A DNA stretch of 56,110 nt from Bizionia paragorgiae. Lineage in GTDB: Bacteria; Bacteroidota; Bacteroidia; Flavobacteriales; Flavobacteriaceae. A model generated the notes under the pieces. The model was not told the origin of the DNA, ran no database searches, and saw only the letters and a program-made list of their open reading frames with translations. Both the position numbers and the translations under genes were made by a program. Location of the stretch: contig NZ_FNQK01000021.1 of the NCBI RefSeq assembly GCF_900107625.1, forward strand, positions 1 through 56,110, read 5' to 3'. Within the stretch, counting starts at the first letter, position 1, and the number at the start of each line of letters is the position of its first letter. Shown here in pieces: positions 16,473 through 26,150 of this stretch.

Positions 16473-18148
16473 TGAAAACACTAAATAAATACAGCCAAAC
16501 GATAACACAAGATGAGTCTCAACCCGCTGCACAAGCCATGTTGTATGGCATCGGACTAACGGAAGAGGATATGCATAAGGCTCAAGTAGGTATTGTAAGT
16601 ACAGGTTACGAAGGAAATACCTGCAATATGCATTTAAATGACTTGGCAAAAGACGTTAAAGTTGGCGTTACGATGGAAAATCTCGTGGGATTAATATTTA
16701 ATACAATAGGGGTGAGTGATGGTATTTCAAATGGTACCGACGGGATGCGGTTTTCGTTAGTGTCTCGAGATGTTATTGCAGACTCTATTGAAACCGTGGT
16801 TAGCGCACAATGGTATGATGCTGTTTTAGCTGTTGTTGGATGTGATAAAAATATGCCTGGGTCTGTAATGGCGATGGGACGATTAAACCGCCCTGCAATA
16901 ATGATCTATGGTGGGAGTATACATTCGGGAAAATGGAAAGGAGAATCGCTAAATATTGTATCTGCTTTTGAAGCTCTAGGTAAAAAATTCAACAACACTA
17001 TAACACCAGAAGATTTTAAAGGCGTTATAAAAAATGCCTGTCCTGGTGCAGGTGCCTGTGGGGGTATGTACACAGCAAATACTATGGCGTCGGCCATAGA
17101 AGCACTGGGCATGAGCTTACCATATAGTTCTTCTAATCCTGCTTTAAGTCAGGAGAAACATCAAGAGTGTTTGGATGCAGGGAAAGCAATAAAAGTATTG
17201 CTAGAGCAAGATATTAAGCCTAAAGATATTATGACTAAAAAAGCATTTGAAAATGCTATTACTATGGTCACAGTTCTAGGAGGTTCTACCAATGCCGTGT
17301 TACACCTAATTGCTATGGCACATTCGGTAGATATAGAATTAACATTAAACGATTTTCAGAGAATTAGTGATAAGGTACCGGTTTTGGCAGATTTAAAACC
17401 GAGTGGTAAATATTTAATGGAAGATTTACATGCTGTAGGTGGTGTTCCAGCAGTTATGAAATACCTTTTAGAACACAAGTTGTTACATGGCGACTGTTTA
17501 ACAGTTACAGGAAAAACAGTAGCAGAAAATATGGCAGATATGCCAAGCTTAACAGCGGGTCAAGAGGTGTTCTTTTCTTTAAAATCACCAGTAAAGGCCA
17601 CGGGACATTTACAAATTCTTTTTGGTAACCTTGCTTCGGAAGGGAGTGTGGCAAAAATTAGCGGTAATGAAGGCGACTTTTTTAAAGGCACAGCAAAAGT
17701 TTATGATGACGAATATGCGGCAATTGCTGGTATAAAAAGTGCAGAAGTACAGTCAGGTGATGTTGTTGTTATTCGGTATTGCGGACCAAAAGGTGGTCCG
17801 GGGATGCCTGAAATGCTAAAACCGACATCAGCCATAATGGGGGCCGGGCTTGGTAAAGAAGTGGCTTTAATTACCGACGGACGATTTTCTGGCGGAACTC
17901 ACGGTTTTGTTGTTGGTCATATCACCCCAGAAGCCTATACAGGAGGTACAATTGCACTTGTGGAAGATGGTGATGTTATAACTATAGATACCAAAAATAA
18001 TACCCTAAAATTAAACATTAGTGACGCCCAATTAGCCCAACGTAAAATGGCGTGGAAACAGCCAGCACTAAAAGCTAGCAAAGGAGTACTTTATAAATAT
18101 GCTAAATCTGTTTCATGTGCTTCAACAGGATGTGTAACGGATAAATAA
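16472..18148 (+). CDS. ilvD: Dihydroxy-acid dehydratase
   Basis: The 558-residue enzyme dehydrates 2,3-dihydroxy-isovalerate and its methylvalerate analogue to the 2-keto acids, using an Fe-S cluster. Three conserved Cys are visible: GNTCNMH (residue 51), [10 protein letters not shown] (about 123) and [12 protein letters not shown] (about 195). The late motif [16 protein letters not shown] is also present. I choose the ATG at 16472 ([10 protein letters not shown]), which overlaps the ilvE stop by one base. An ATG 87 nt upstream would sit inside ilvE and add unrelated residues. It is the second structural gene of the ilv operon. Confidence 0.96.
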   Translation: MKTLNKYSQTITQDESQPAAQAMLYGIGLTEEDMHKAQVGIVSTGYEGNTCNMHLNDLAKDVKVGVTMENLVGLIFNTIGVSDGISNGTDGMRFSLVSRDVIADSIETVVSAQWYDAVLAVVGCDKNMPGSVMAMGRLNRPAIMIYGGSIHSGKWKGESLNIVSAFEALGKKFNNTITPEDFKGVIKNACPGAGACGGMYTANTMASAIEALGMSLPYSSSNPALSQEKHQECLDAGKAIKVLLEQDIKPKDIMTKKAFENAITMVTVLGGSTNAVLHLIAMAHSVDIELTLNDFQRISDKVPVLADLKPSGKYLMEDLHAVGGVPAVMKYLLEHKLLHGDCLTVTGKTVAENMADMPSLTAGQEVFFSLKSPVKATGHLQILFGNLASEGSVAKISGNEGDFFKGTAKVYDDEYAAIAGIKSAEVQSGDVVVIRYCGPKGGPGMPEMLKPTSAIMGAGLGKEVALITDGRFSGGTHGFVVGHITPEAYTGGTIALVEDGDVITIDTKNNTLKLNISDAQLAQRKMAWKQPALKASKGVLYKYAKSVSCASTGCVTDK

Positions 18149-18165
18149 CAATAAAATAAAAGGAA

Positions 18166-19860
18166 ATGAACGCAACAAAAAAAACAGGTGCACAAGCGGT
18201 TTTGGAGTCGTTAGTCGCTGAAGACGTTAATACCATATTCGGATATCCTGGTGGTGCCATAATGCCAATATATGATGCCTTATATGATTATGAGGAAACC
18301 GTAAAACATATTCTAGTTCGTCATGAGCAAGGTGCAATACATTCAGCACAAGGTTACGCAAGAACATCGGGTAAAACAGGAGTAGTATTCGCTACTTCAG
18401 GACCGGGAGCGACAAATTTAATTACAGGATTAGCCGATGCTATGATCGATTCTACACCTTTGGTGTGTATCACGGGGCAAGTAGCATCACATTTATTAGG
18501 AACCGATGCTTTTCAGGAGACCGATGTGGTGGGTATATCTATGCCAATAACCAAATGGAATTGTCAAGTAACAAAAGCTGAAGACATTCCTGCAGCCATA
18601 GCCAAAGCGTTTTATATCGCACAATCGGGACGTCCTGGTCCAGTACTTATCGATATTACGAAGGATGCACAATTTGGTGAGATGGAATTTATGTATGAGA
18701 AATGCACCAATATCCGCAGCTATTATCCGAGTCCGAAACTAATAAAATCAGTATTAAACGAGGCTGCAACATTAATAAATGAAGCTAAAAAACCTTATTT
18801 ATTAATAGGTCAAGGCATAATGCTTTCAAACGCAGAAAAGGAGTTGTTGGAATTTGTAGAAAAATCAGGGATCCCCGTAGCGTCTACACTTTTAGGTTTA
18901 GGTGCTTTTCCTAATCATCATCCGCAATACGTAGGTTTTTTAGGAATGCATGGCGATTATGCACCTAATATAAAAACCAACGAATGTGATGTGCTAATTG
19001 CTGTTGGGATGCGTTTTGATGATAGGGTTACTGGAGATGTATCGCGATATGCCACGCAAGCTAAAGTGGTTCATGTGGATATTGATAAAGCGGAATTAAA
19101 CAAAATTATAAAAGCAGAAGTAGCGGTACACGCTGATGCTAAAGAAGCTTTGAAAGTGTTGACGGAATTAGTGCATAAAAAAGAACATACCGCTTGGTTG
19201 CAAGAGTTTAAAGATGCTAAAAAAGTAGAAATAGAAACCTTGGAAGAAAGTGCTAAAGCACTGCATTCGGACGAGCTAAAAATGGATGAAGTGATCAAGA
19301 TGCTTTCAGATTTAACTCATGGTGAGGCCGTTGTAGTTACCGATGTTGGCCAGCATCAAATGATGACAGCTCGTTATTATAATTATAATAAAACAAAAAG
19401 TAACGTCACCTCGGGTGGTTTAGGAACTATGGGCTTTGCATTGCCCGCTGCTATAGGAGCAAAATTTGGTGCTCCAAATAAACCTGTGGTAGCTGTAATT
19501 GGTGATGGAGGATTTCAAATGACACTTCAAGAGCTAGGAACAATCATGCAAAGTGATGTTGATGTAAAAGTGGTGATACTTAATAATCGATTTTTAGGTA
19601 TGGTACGTCAATGGCAGCAATTGTTTTTTGATAAACGCTATTCCTTTACCAATATGGTGAGTCCAGATTTTGTAGCGCTATCTAAAGCATATCGTATAGA
19701 AGCCGCTAAAGTTGAAGCACGATCAGCACTTAAAGAAGGGCTTTTAAAGATGTTAAATCACAAGGGGGCATATCTATTGGAGGTCATGGTAGCTAAAGAG
19801 GAGAATGTATTCCCAATGATGACCACAGGAGCTTCAGTATCAGAAGTCCGTTTAAACTAA
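18166..19860 (+). CDS. ilvB: Acetolactate synthase large subunit
   Basis: The 564-residue catalytic subunit is a thiamine-diphosphate enzyme that makes acetolactate or acetohydroxybutyrate from pyruvate. The N-terminal domain has FGYPGGAIMPIYDAL with the catalytic Glu in LVRHEQGAIHSAQGYAR. The central FAD-binding domain contains GMHGDYAPNIKTNECDVLIAVGMRFDDRVTG. The C-terminal ThDP/Mg motif is GDGGFQMTLQELGTIMQ with NNRFLGMVRQWQ. It lies 17 nt after ilvD and 7 nt before its regulatory subunit gene. Confidence 0.96.
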   Translation: MNATKKTGAQAVLESLVAEDVNTIFGYPGGAIMPIYDALYDYEETVKHILVRHEQGAIHSAQGYARTSGKTGVVFATSGPGATNLITGLADAMIDSTPLVCITGQVASHLLGTDAFQETDVVGISMPITKWNCQVTKAEDIPAAIAKAFYIAQSGRPGPVLIDITKDAQFGEMEFMYEKCTNIRSYYPSPKLIKSVLNEAATLINEAKKPYLLIGQGIMLSNAEKELLEFVEKSGIPVASTLLGLGAFPNHHPQYVGFLGMHGDYAPNIKTNECDVLIAVGMRFDDRVTGDVSRYATQAKVVHVDIDKAELNKIIKAEVAVHADAKEALKVLTELVHKKEHTAWLQEFKDAKKVEIETLEESAKALHSDELKMDEVIKMLSDLTHGEAVVVTDVGQHQMMTARYYNYNKTKSNVTSGGLGTMGFALPAAIGAKFGAPNKPVVAVIGDGGFQMTLQELGTIMQSDVDVKVVILNNRFLGMVRQWQQLFFDKRYSFTNMVSPDFVALSKAYRIEAAKVEARSALKEGLLKMLNHKGAYLLEVMVAKEENVFPMMTTGASVSEVRLN

Positions 19861-19867
19861 AATAACT

Positions 19868-20398
19868 ATGGAAAAAACATTTACAGTATCGGTCTTTACC
19901 GAAAATAGTATAGGAATGATGAATCGTGTTACGATCATCTTTACACGTCGGCATTTAAATATCGATAGCATAACAGCCTCAGAATCGGAAGTGAAAGGGG
20001 TATTTAGATACACCATCGTTTTAAGAACAACTCGGGAGCAGGTGGAAAAGGTAATCGGACAATTAGAAAAATTAATTGACGTTTTTAAAGCTTTTGTACA
20101 CGAAGACTCTGAAGTCGTACACCAAGAAATTGCTTTGTATAAAATTAAAACAACAAGCTTAACCAATGGCGATGTAGAAAAGGTTATTCGAGAACATCAC
20201 GCTAGAATTCTTACCGTAGATTCCAAGTTTATGGTCATCGAAAAAACTGGCCATGTGGAAGAAACCCAATTGCTTTTTGAAAATCTTCAACCTTATGGTG
20301 TGCTTGAATTTGCGCGCTCCGGACGAGTGGCAGTAACCAAACCAATGAAAGAATTTAGTACGTATTTAGAAGAACTCGAAGAATCAAACAACAAATAA
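19868..20398 (+). CDS. ilvN: Acetolactate synthase small (regulatory) subunit
   Basis: The 176-residue protein has an N-terminal ACT domain (FTVSVFTENSIGMMNRVTIIF and RRHLNIDSITASESE). The C-terminal half contains DSKFMVIEKTGHVEETQLLFENL and LEFARSGRVAV, as in the longer IlvH-type subunits. It binds the large subunit and usually confers valine feedback inhibition. Whether valine inhibits here cannot be read from the sequence. It sits directly after ilvB. Confidence 0.93.
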   Translation: MEKTFTVSVFTENSIGMMNRVTIIFTRRHLNIDSITASESEVKGVFRYTIVLRTTREQVEKVIGQLEKLIDVFKAFVHEDSEVVHQEIALYKIKTTSLTNGDVEKVIREHHARILTVDSKFMVIEKTGHVEETQLLFENLQPYGVLEFARSGRVAVTKPMKEFSTYLEELEESNNK

Positions 20399-20426
20399 AT
20401 AATCAACAACATTAAAAACAATTATA

Positions 20427-21470
20427 ATGGCAACAATAAATTTTGGAGGCGTAGAAGAAAACGTAGTAAAACGTAATGAATTCCCTCTTGAAAAAGCAAA
20501 AGAAGTATTAAAAAGTGAAACGGTAGCAGTAATCGGTTATGGTGTTCAAGGTCCTGGGCAAGCGCTTAATTTAAAGGATAATGGCGTGAATGTTATTGTA
20601 GGGCAACGCAAAGGAACAAACAGTTGGAAAAAAGCCCTAGCAGATGGTTGGGAAGAAGGTAAAACACTTTTTGAAGTGGAAGAGGCTTGCAAAAAGGCTA
20701 CAGTGGTAATGAACTTACTTTCAGATGCTGGTCAAATACAAGCTTGGGAGGGGATGAAAAAACACTTAAGCAAAGGAAAAGCTTTATATTTTTCCCATGG
20801 GTTTGGTGTCACCTTTCATGAAAAAACGGGTATTGTACCTCCAAAGGATGTCGATGTTGTTTTAGTCGCGCCCAAAGGATCGGGAACTTCCCTGCGAAGT
20901 TTATTTTTAAACGGTGAAGGACTAAATTCTAGTTATGCCGTGTTTCAAGATGCAACGGGAAAAGCGACCGACAGAGCTTTAGCATTGGGAATAGCTATCG
21001 GTTCAGGGTATTTGTTTGAAACAACATTTCAAAAAGAAGTGTATAGTGATTTAACAGGTGAGCGTGGTGTTTTAATGGGGGCTGTAGCGGGACTGTTTGA
21101 AGCTCAATTTAATGTGCTCCGTCAGCGTGGTCACTCTCCAAGTGAGGCTTTTAACGAAACTGTAGAAGAATTTACTCAAAGTTTAATGCCTCTTATCGCC
21201 GAAAATGGAATGGATTGGATGTTTGCCAACTGCTCAACTACTGCGCAACGTGGCGCCTTAGATTGGAAAGGGAAATTCCGCGCAGCTACAGAGCCAGTTT
21301 TAAATGAATTGTATGATAGCGTGGTGTCGGGAAAAGAGGCCGAAATTGTAATTGAAGCTAATAGTAAACCCGACTATCGTGAAAAGTTGGAAGAAGAACT
21401 CCATGTAATGCATACTAGTGAGCTATGGCAAACAGGATTGGAAGTGCGTAAATTAAGACCTAAAAAATAA
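20427..21470 (+). CDS. ilvC: Ketol-acid reductoisomerase
   Basis: The 347-residue protein has the class I (short) length. It carries out the alkyl shift and NAD(P)H reduction that turns acetolactate into dihydroxy-isovalerate. The Rossmann motif is VAVIGYGVQGPGQALNLKD, followed by the cofactor-specificity loop GQRKGTNSW. The metal-binding acidic residues lie in YSDLTGERGVLMG and in the EAFNETVEE region. The Arg and Lys in the loop favour NADPH, which is inference. The stop codon overlaps the ilvA start by one base. Confidence 0.95.
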   Translation: MATINFGGVEENVVKRNEFPLEKAKEVLKSETVAVIGYGVQGPGQALNLKDNGVNVIVGQRKGTNSWKKALADGWEEGKTLFEVEEACKKATVVMNLLSDAGQIQAWEGMKKHLSKGKALYFSHGFGVTFHEKTGIVPPKDVDVVLVAPKGSGTSLRSLFLNGEGLNSSYAVFQDATGKATDRALALGIAIGSGYLFETTFQKEVYSDLTGERGVLMGAVAGLFEAQFNVLRQRGHSPSEAFNETVEEFTQSLMPLIAENGMDWMFANCSTTAQRGALDWKGKFRAATEPVLNELYDSVVSGKEAEIVIEANSKPDYREKLEEELHVMHTSELWQTGLEVRKLRPKK

Positions 21471-22714
21471 TGGAATTACTAGACAAAGTATATGAAGCAC
21501 GTGAACGTATAAAAAATGTTGCGCTTCATACGCCTTTAATGAAAAACGAAAACTTGAGCGAAGAATTCTCCGCTCAAGTTTTATTAAAACGCGAAGACTT
21601 ACAACCGGTACGTTCCTATAAGTTGCGTGGGGCCTATAATAAAATTGTATCGCTTACAGATAACGAGAAATCTCAGGGTGTTGTTTGTGCAAGTGCTGGA
21701 AACCACGCCCAAGGTGTTGCCTTTGCCTGTTTTAAATTAAATATCAAGGCGACCATATTTATGCCGGTAACCACCCCGCCACAAAAAACAAAACAGGTAA
21801 AACTTTTCGGAAAAGACCGTGTTGAAGTCGTTTTAAAGGGGGATACCTTCGATGCCTCTTTTGAAGAAGCTAAACGGTTTTGTGATGCATCAAATAGTAT
21901 TTTTATTCATCCATTTGATGACGATAAAGTAATGGCTGGACAGGGCACTATCGGTTTAGAACTTTTAGAGGATACTCAAATACCTATCGACTATCTCTTT
22001 GTACCTATTGGTGGTGGTGGCTTAGCGGCTGGAGTAAGTACTGTTTTTAAACATTTGAGTCCGCACACCAAAATTATAGGTGTAGAACCGGCTGGGGCGC
22101 CCTCTATGACCAACTCAATCGCCAAAGGTATCAATACAACCCTAGAAGATATAGATAAGTTTGTGGACGGCGCTTCGGTAAAGCGAGTAGGAGAGAAAAC
22201 CTTTAAGATTTGTAAAGATAACCTTGAGGACACTGTTCTTGTTCCAGAAGGAAAAATTTGTACAACCATTTTACGTATGTATAACGAGGAAGCAATAGTC
22301 GTAGAGCCTGCCGGCGCACTAACTATTGCAGCACTCGATTTTTATAAAGAGCAAATTAAAGGGAAACACGTGGTATGCGTAGTAAGTGGAAGTAACAATG
22401 ATATCACCAGAACGGAAGAGATTAAAGAACGCTCTTTACTGTATGAAGGTTTAAAACATTATTTCTTATTGCGTTTTCCTCAACGTGCGGGTGCGCTTAA
22501 AGAGTTTGTTAATGATATATTAGGACCAAATGATGATATTGCCTATTTTCAATATTCAAAAAAAACAAATCGAGAAACGGGACCTGTTGTTGTAGGGGTC
22601 GAATTACAGGATAAAGCGGACTTATTTCAAATAGAACAGAATTTAAAAAATCGGAATATTTCTTACCAGTACTTAAATGGTAATGAAGACTTATTTACCC
22701 ACCTGATTATTTAA
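21470..22714 (+). CDS. ilvA: Threonine dehydratase (biosynthetic type)
   Basis: The 414-residue PLP enzyme deaminates threonine to 2-oxobutanoate, the entry step to isoleucine. The PLP Lys is residue 51 (VRSYKLRGAYN), the substrate loop is SAGNHAQGVAF and the phosphate loop is PIGGGGLAAG. A C-terminal ACT-like regulatory segment of about 90 residues (RFPQRAGALKEFVNDIL) is single, as in the shorter bacterial form, and suggests Ile feedback. It is the last gene of the ilv operon. Threonine comes from thrABC at 33790-38467. Confidence 0.94.
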   Translation: MELLDKVYEARERIKNVALHTPLMKNENLSEEFSAQVLLKREDLQPVRSYKLRGAYNKIVSLTDNEKSQGVVCASAGNHAQGVAFACFKLNIKATIFMPVTTPPQKTKQVKLFGKDRVEVVLKGDTFDASFEEAKRFCDASNSIFIHPFDDDKVMAGQGTIGLELLEDTQIPIDYLFVPIGGGGLAAGVSTVFKHLSPHTKIIGVEPAGAPSMTNSIAKGINTTLEDIDKFVDGASVKRVGEKTFKICKDNLEDTVLVPEGKICTTILRMYNEEAIVVEPAGALTIAALDFYKEQIKGKHVVCVVSGSNNDITRTEEIKERSLLYEGLKHYFLLRFPQRAGALKEFVNDILGPNDDIAYFQYSKKTNRETGPVVVGVELQDKADLFQIEQNLKNRNISYQYLNGNEDLFTHLII

Positions 22715-22726
22715 AATATCCCATAG

Positions 22727-22816
22727 GATTTATTTATTGCAATTATTTTCACTCTTTTAGGTGTTTTGGTTCTCGTTTTAATACTTTATAGATTCAAATC
22801 TAATACAGATTTATAA
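22727..22816 (+). other. Open stretch coding for one membrane helix, no usable start codon
   Basis: Between an in-frame TAG (22724-22726) and TAA (22814-22816) the frame reads a hydrophobic helix (IAIIFTLLGVLVLVLILYRF) followed by KSNTDL. That is the layout of small single-helix membrane proteins. There is no ATG or GTG, and the only TTG lies inside the helix. It may be a decayed small gene or chance. The following 100 nt contain TATTTTTG at 22860-22867, a possible -7 box for kdsB. Confidence 0.2.
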
Positions 22817-22920
22817 AAAGTTTAGGGTTTACAAGGCTAAAAAATCCTTTAAAATATCCTATTTTTGAAAAAGCAGATTTTCTTAAAGAAAGCTGTTTAT
22901 TATAATTATTATACCCTTTG

Positions 22921-23649
22921 ATGAAGATAATTGCAATGATTCCTGCACGCTATAAAGCGTCGCGTTTTCCAGCTAAATTAATGCAAGATTTAGGTGGGAA
23001 ACCTGTTATTACACGTACTTACGAAGCTACAGTAAGTACTAATTTATTCGATGACGTTATTGTAGTTACCGATAGCGATATTATCTATAATGAAATTGTA
23101 GGTATTGGTGGTAAAGCCGTAATGAGTAAAAAGGAACACGAATGTGGTAGTGATCGCATTGCTGAGGCTATTGAGTTTATGGATATAGACATAGTGGTTA
23201 ATGTGCAAGGTGATGAGCCTTTTACTGAAGTAGAATCTTTACAGAAGTTAATCGATGTTTTTAAAACGGATAATGAAAAGGCTATAGATTTAGCATCTTT
23301 AATGGTTCATATTACCGATGAAGATGAAATCAAAAACCCCAATACAGTAAAGGTTATTGTCGATCAGCAAAATTTTGCATTATATTTTTCTCGCAGTCCT
23401 ATTCCGTATCCTAGAGATAAAGAAATTTCAGTAAAATACTATAAACATAAAGGTGTTTACGCATTTAGAAAAGATGCTTTAATGGATTTTTATCGTTTGC
23501 CAATGCTTAGTTTAGAAGCTTCAGAAAAAATTGAGTGTATTCGGTATTTAGAGTATGGAAAACGCATTAAAATGGTAGAAACACATGTTCAAGGTGTAGA
23601 AATTGATACGCCTGAGGATTTAGAACGCGCAAAGAAACTTTGGAAATAG
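22921..23649 (+). CDS. kdsB: 3-deoxy-manno-octulosonate cytidylyltransferase
   Basis: The 242-residue enzyme activates Kdo as CMP-Kdo for lipopolysaccharide core synthesis. The nucleotidyltransferase signature [22 protein letters not shown] is at the N-terminus. [21 protein letters not shown] and the late [19 protein letters not shown] also match the family. I take the ATG at 22921; a TTG directly before it (22918) is less likely. A TATTTTTG box ends 53 nt upstream. It overlaps the next gene by 10 nt, and a KdnB-like gene lies two genes on, so the substrate may be Kdo or an 8-modified Kdo. Confidence 0.94.
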   Translation: MKIIAMIPARYKASRFPAKLMQDLGGKPVITRTYEATVSTNLFDDVIVVTDSDIIYNEIVGIGGKAVMSKKEHECGSDRIAEAIEFMDIDIVVNVQGDEPFTEVESLQKLIDVFKTDNEKAIDLASLMVHITDEDEIKNPNTVKVIVDQQNFALYFSRSPIPYPRDKEISVKYYKHKGVYAFRKDALMDFYRLPMLSLEASEKIECIRYLEYGKRIKMVETHVQGVEIDTPEDLERAKKLWK

Positions 23650-24344
23650 ATTATAAAAATATAAAAGTTATTGGCTTTGATGCCGATGACACGCTTTGGA
23701 TAAACGAAACTTATTTTCGCGAAGCAGAGGTAGAGTTTTGTAAACTTTTAAGTCCTTTCGAGACCTTTAATAAAATCGATCATGAGCTTTCTATGAAACA
23801 CATGGAACACTTGGCGATTTACGGTTATGGGATAAAGGGCTTTACCTTATCTATGGTTGAGGTGGCATTAGAACTCTCTAACCATACTGTGTCTAATAAA
23901 ACCATAGCGAAGATTTTAGAAATCGGTAAAGACATGCTAAATAAGCCGGTTGAACTCTTAGAGGATGTAGAATTGGTATTACAAGAATTGTCAAAAAACT
24001 ACAAACTCATCGTAGCTACCAAAGGTGATTTATTAGATCAAGAGCGTAAATTGGAAAAATCTGGATTATTAGATTATTTCCATCATATAGAGATATTAAG
24101 TGATAAAAAAGAGGCTAATTATTCGAATTTATTGAATCATTTAGATATAAATCCATCAGAATTCTTAATGATAGGGAATTCATTAAAATCTGATGTATTA
24201 CCAGTAGTCAATATTAAGTCTAATGCGATTCATATTCCTTTTCATACGACTTGGGTTCACGAGCAAGTGGGCGCATCAGAAACGAATGGGAAAGTGTATA
24301 AAACAATTAATAAATTAAACGATTTGGTAGCCCTTTTAAACTAA
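23640..24344 (+). CDS. HAD-family hydrolase
   Basis: The 234-residue phosphatase-like protein shows the HAD motifs: FDADDTLW near residue 14 (both Asp present), the Thr/Ser motif as IVATKGD and [12 protein letters not shown] with the acidic motif IV. It has the size of YjjG-type nucleotide or sugar phosphatases, not of KdsC (about 170 residues). The start must be the TTG at 23640, because the next ATG comes after the catalytic motif. The 10-nt overlap with kdsB suggests coupling. A role in Kdo-related metabolism is suggested only by its position. Confidence 0.8.
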   Translation: MEIDYKNIKVIGFDADDTLWINETYFREAEVEFCKLLSPFETFNKIDHELSMKHMEHLAIYGYGIKGFTLSMVEVALELSNHTVSNKTIAKILEIGKDMLNKPVELLEDVELVLQELSKNYKLIVATKGDLLDQERKLEKSGLLDYFHHIEILSDKKEANYSNLLNHLDINPSEFLMIGNSLKSDVLPVVNIKSNAIHIPFHTTWVHEQVGASETNGKVYKTINKLNDLVALLN

Positions 24345-24416
24345 GTCCGCTACCTTATTAAAATATAAAGTTACCGAATATTTAGGCACAGTACAACGCA
24401 TTTAAATAAAGAGTTA

Positions 24417-25499
24417 ATGAGTTATAAGAATTTTCCAATGGTTTCCAGAGTGGTCTTTGGACGTGGCTGTTTTAATCAGTTAGAAGATATTTTAGCGCCA
24501 AAGCGTATAAATTCGAAGGCGCCATTTATATTTTTTGTAGACGACGTCTTTAAAGGAAACGCTTGGTTAACTTCAAGGATTCCCTTATCATACGATGATA
24601 AATTAGTCTATGTTTCTACTAAGGAAGAACCCAAAACCTCTCAAATTGATGAGTTGGTAGAGGATATTATCCTATCCTATAAAGATCGCCCTTCTGGTAT
24701 TATTGGTATTGGTGGAGGTAGTGTTTTAGATATTGCTAAAGCAGTGGCTATAATGTTGAATAATGATGGTGAGTCTAAGGATTATCAAGGTTGGGATCTA
24801 GTGCAAAATGAAGCTGTTTACCATGTTGGTATTCCTACCATTTCAGGAACGGGAGCCGAGGTGTCGCGAACAACCATATTAACTGGTCCCGAGCGCAAAT
24901 TGGGGATTAATAGTGATTTCACCCCTTTCGATCAAGTGATATTAGATCCTGAATTAACTAAAGATGTGCCTAAAGACCAATGGTTTTATACCGGTATGGA
25001 TTGTTACGTTCATTGTATCGAATCGCTAAACGGGACGTACTTAAATGCCTTTAGTCAAAGTTATGGTGAAAAGGCTTTAGAGTTGTGTAAGGAGATATTT
25101 TTAGAGGGTGATACTTCAGATGAAGAGTCACAAGATAAGCTAATGATGGCTAGTTGGCATGGCGGAATGAGTATTGCCTATTCTCAAGTGGGGGTTGCTC
25201 ATGCCATGAGTTATGGTTTATCGTACTTATTAGGGATTAAGCACGGTATAGGTAACTGTATAGTATTTGATCATTTAGAAGATTATTATCCTGAAGGTGT
25301 TGCTGTTTTTAAGCAAATGAAGAAAAAACACAATATAAGCTTGCCACAAGGTATTTGTGCTAACCTCTCGGATAAAGAGTTTGATATTATGATTAACGTA
25401 GCACTCAGTTTAGAACCATTATGGGAAAATGCTATTGGTAAAAATTGGAAAAAAACCATAACCAAAGAAACATTAAAAGCCTTATACTTAAAAATGTAA
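24417..25499 (+). CDS. kdnB: Iron-containing alcohol dehydrogenase, KdnB-like (Kdo 8-oxidase)
   Basis: The 360-residue protein is a group III metal-dependent dehydrogenase. The NAD-binding GIGGGSVLDIAKAVA is followed by TISGTGAEVSRTTIL. Metal ligands are expected in GMDCYVHCIES (Asp and His), VAHAMSYGLSYL and IKHGIGNCIV. Its closest recognised relative is Shewanella KdnB, which oxidises Kdo at C8 before the aminotransferase KdnA makes 8-amino-Kdo; there too the gene is next to kdsB. No kdnA-type aminotransferase is visible in this window, so the final sugar is uncertain. A general alcohol dehydrogenase is the alternative. Confidence 0.65.
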   Translation: MSYKNFPMVSRVVFGRGCFNQLEDILAPKRINSKAPFIFFVDDVFKGNAWLTSRIPLSYDDKLVYVSTKEEPKTSQIDELVEDIILSYKDRPSGIIGIGGGSVLDIAKAVAIMLNNDGESKDYQGWDLVQNEAVYHVGIPTISGTGAEVSRTTILTGPERKLGINSDFTPFDQVILDPELTKDVPKDQWFYTGMDCYVHCIESLNGTYLNAFSQSYGEKALELCKEIFLEGDTSDEESQDKLMMASWHGGMSIAYSQVGVAHAMSYGLSYLLGIKHGIGNCIVFDHLEDYYPEGVAVFKQMKKKHNISLPQGICANLSDKEFDIMINVALSLEPLWENAIGKNWKKTITKETLKALYLKM

Positions 25500-25500
25500 T

Positions 25501-26049
25501 ATGCGTAAACTAGCTCAATTTTTATACTTCAAAGTTTTTGGCTGGAAAATAGTTGGCAATTCAAACTTTTCGAAGGATACCGTTAAAAAATCAGTAATTA
25601 TAGCTGCACCTCATACCAGCTACCACGATTTCTTTGTTGGTATTTGTCTACGTAAAATAGTCAACGTCAAAACTAATTTTATAGGTAAAAAAGAACTATT
25701 TAAATGGCCTTTTGGCTTGTATTTTAAATCGGTAGGTGGTGTGGCATTAGATAGAACTCCTGGACAAAATAAAGTAGAGGCCATAGCTAAGCTATTTCAT
25801 GATAAAGAGGAGTTTAGATTAACACTAGCGCCAGAAGGAACGCGGGGCAAAGTAGACGAATGGAAAACAGGCTTTTATTATATTGCCAAAGAAGCTAATG
25901 TTCCAATCATCATGTTTACTTTAGATTTTCAGAACAAACAAAATAGGATTTCTGAGCCATTTTATCCAACGGACGATACGGAAGCAGATTTAGCGTTTAT
26001 AAAAAGCTTTTTTAAAGGGGTCGTGGGTAAAGTACCGGAATACTCTTAA
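25501..26049 (+). CDS. 1-acyl-glycerol-3-phosphate acyltransferase-like protein
   Basis: The 182-residue product has the PlsC-family motifs: the catalytic HX4D as PHTSYHDFF (about 37-45), LDRTPGQNK, and the EGTR motif as LAPEGTRGKVDEWKTGFYYIA. It is shorter than typical PlsC and belongs to the compact Bacteroidota type. It starts 1 nt after the KdnB-like gene, so the two are co-translated. The acyl acceptor could be lysophosphatidate or a lipid A or ornithine-lipid precursor. The cluster context (Kdo genes) makes an envelope lipid likely. Confidence 0.8.
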   Translation: MRKLAQFLYFKVFGWKIVGNSNFSKDTVKKSVIIAAPHTSYHDFFVGICLRKIVNVKTNFIGKKELFKWPFGLYFKSVGGVALDRTPGQNKVEAIAKLFHDKEEFRLTLAPEGTRGKVDEWKTGFYYIAKEANVPIIMFTLDFQNKQNRISEPFYPTDDTEADLAFIKSFFKGVVGKVPEYS

Positions 26050-26091
26050 AAATAGAACGCTAGCTTTAGACGCTGCCCACTAATAACACAT

Positions 26092-26126
26092 AAAAAAGGC
26101 AACCTTGAATAAAGGTTACCTTTTTT
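26092..26126. terminator. Bidirectional intrinsic terminator
   Basis: Arms at 26092-26106 and 26112-26126 (AAGGTTACC core) have one mismatch and a 5-nt loop, with A-run and T-run ends. It separates the kdsB cluster from convergent yebC. Confidence 0.85.
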
Positions 26127-26150
26127 ATAAGATATAAAGAAAATTAGTGA

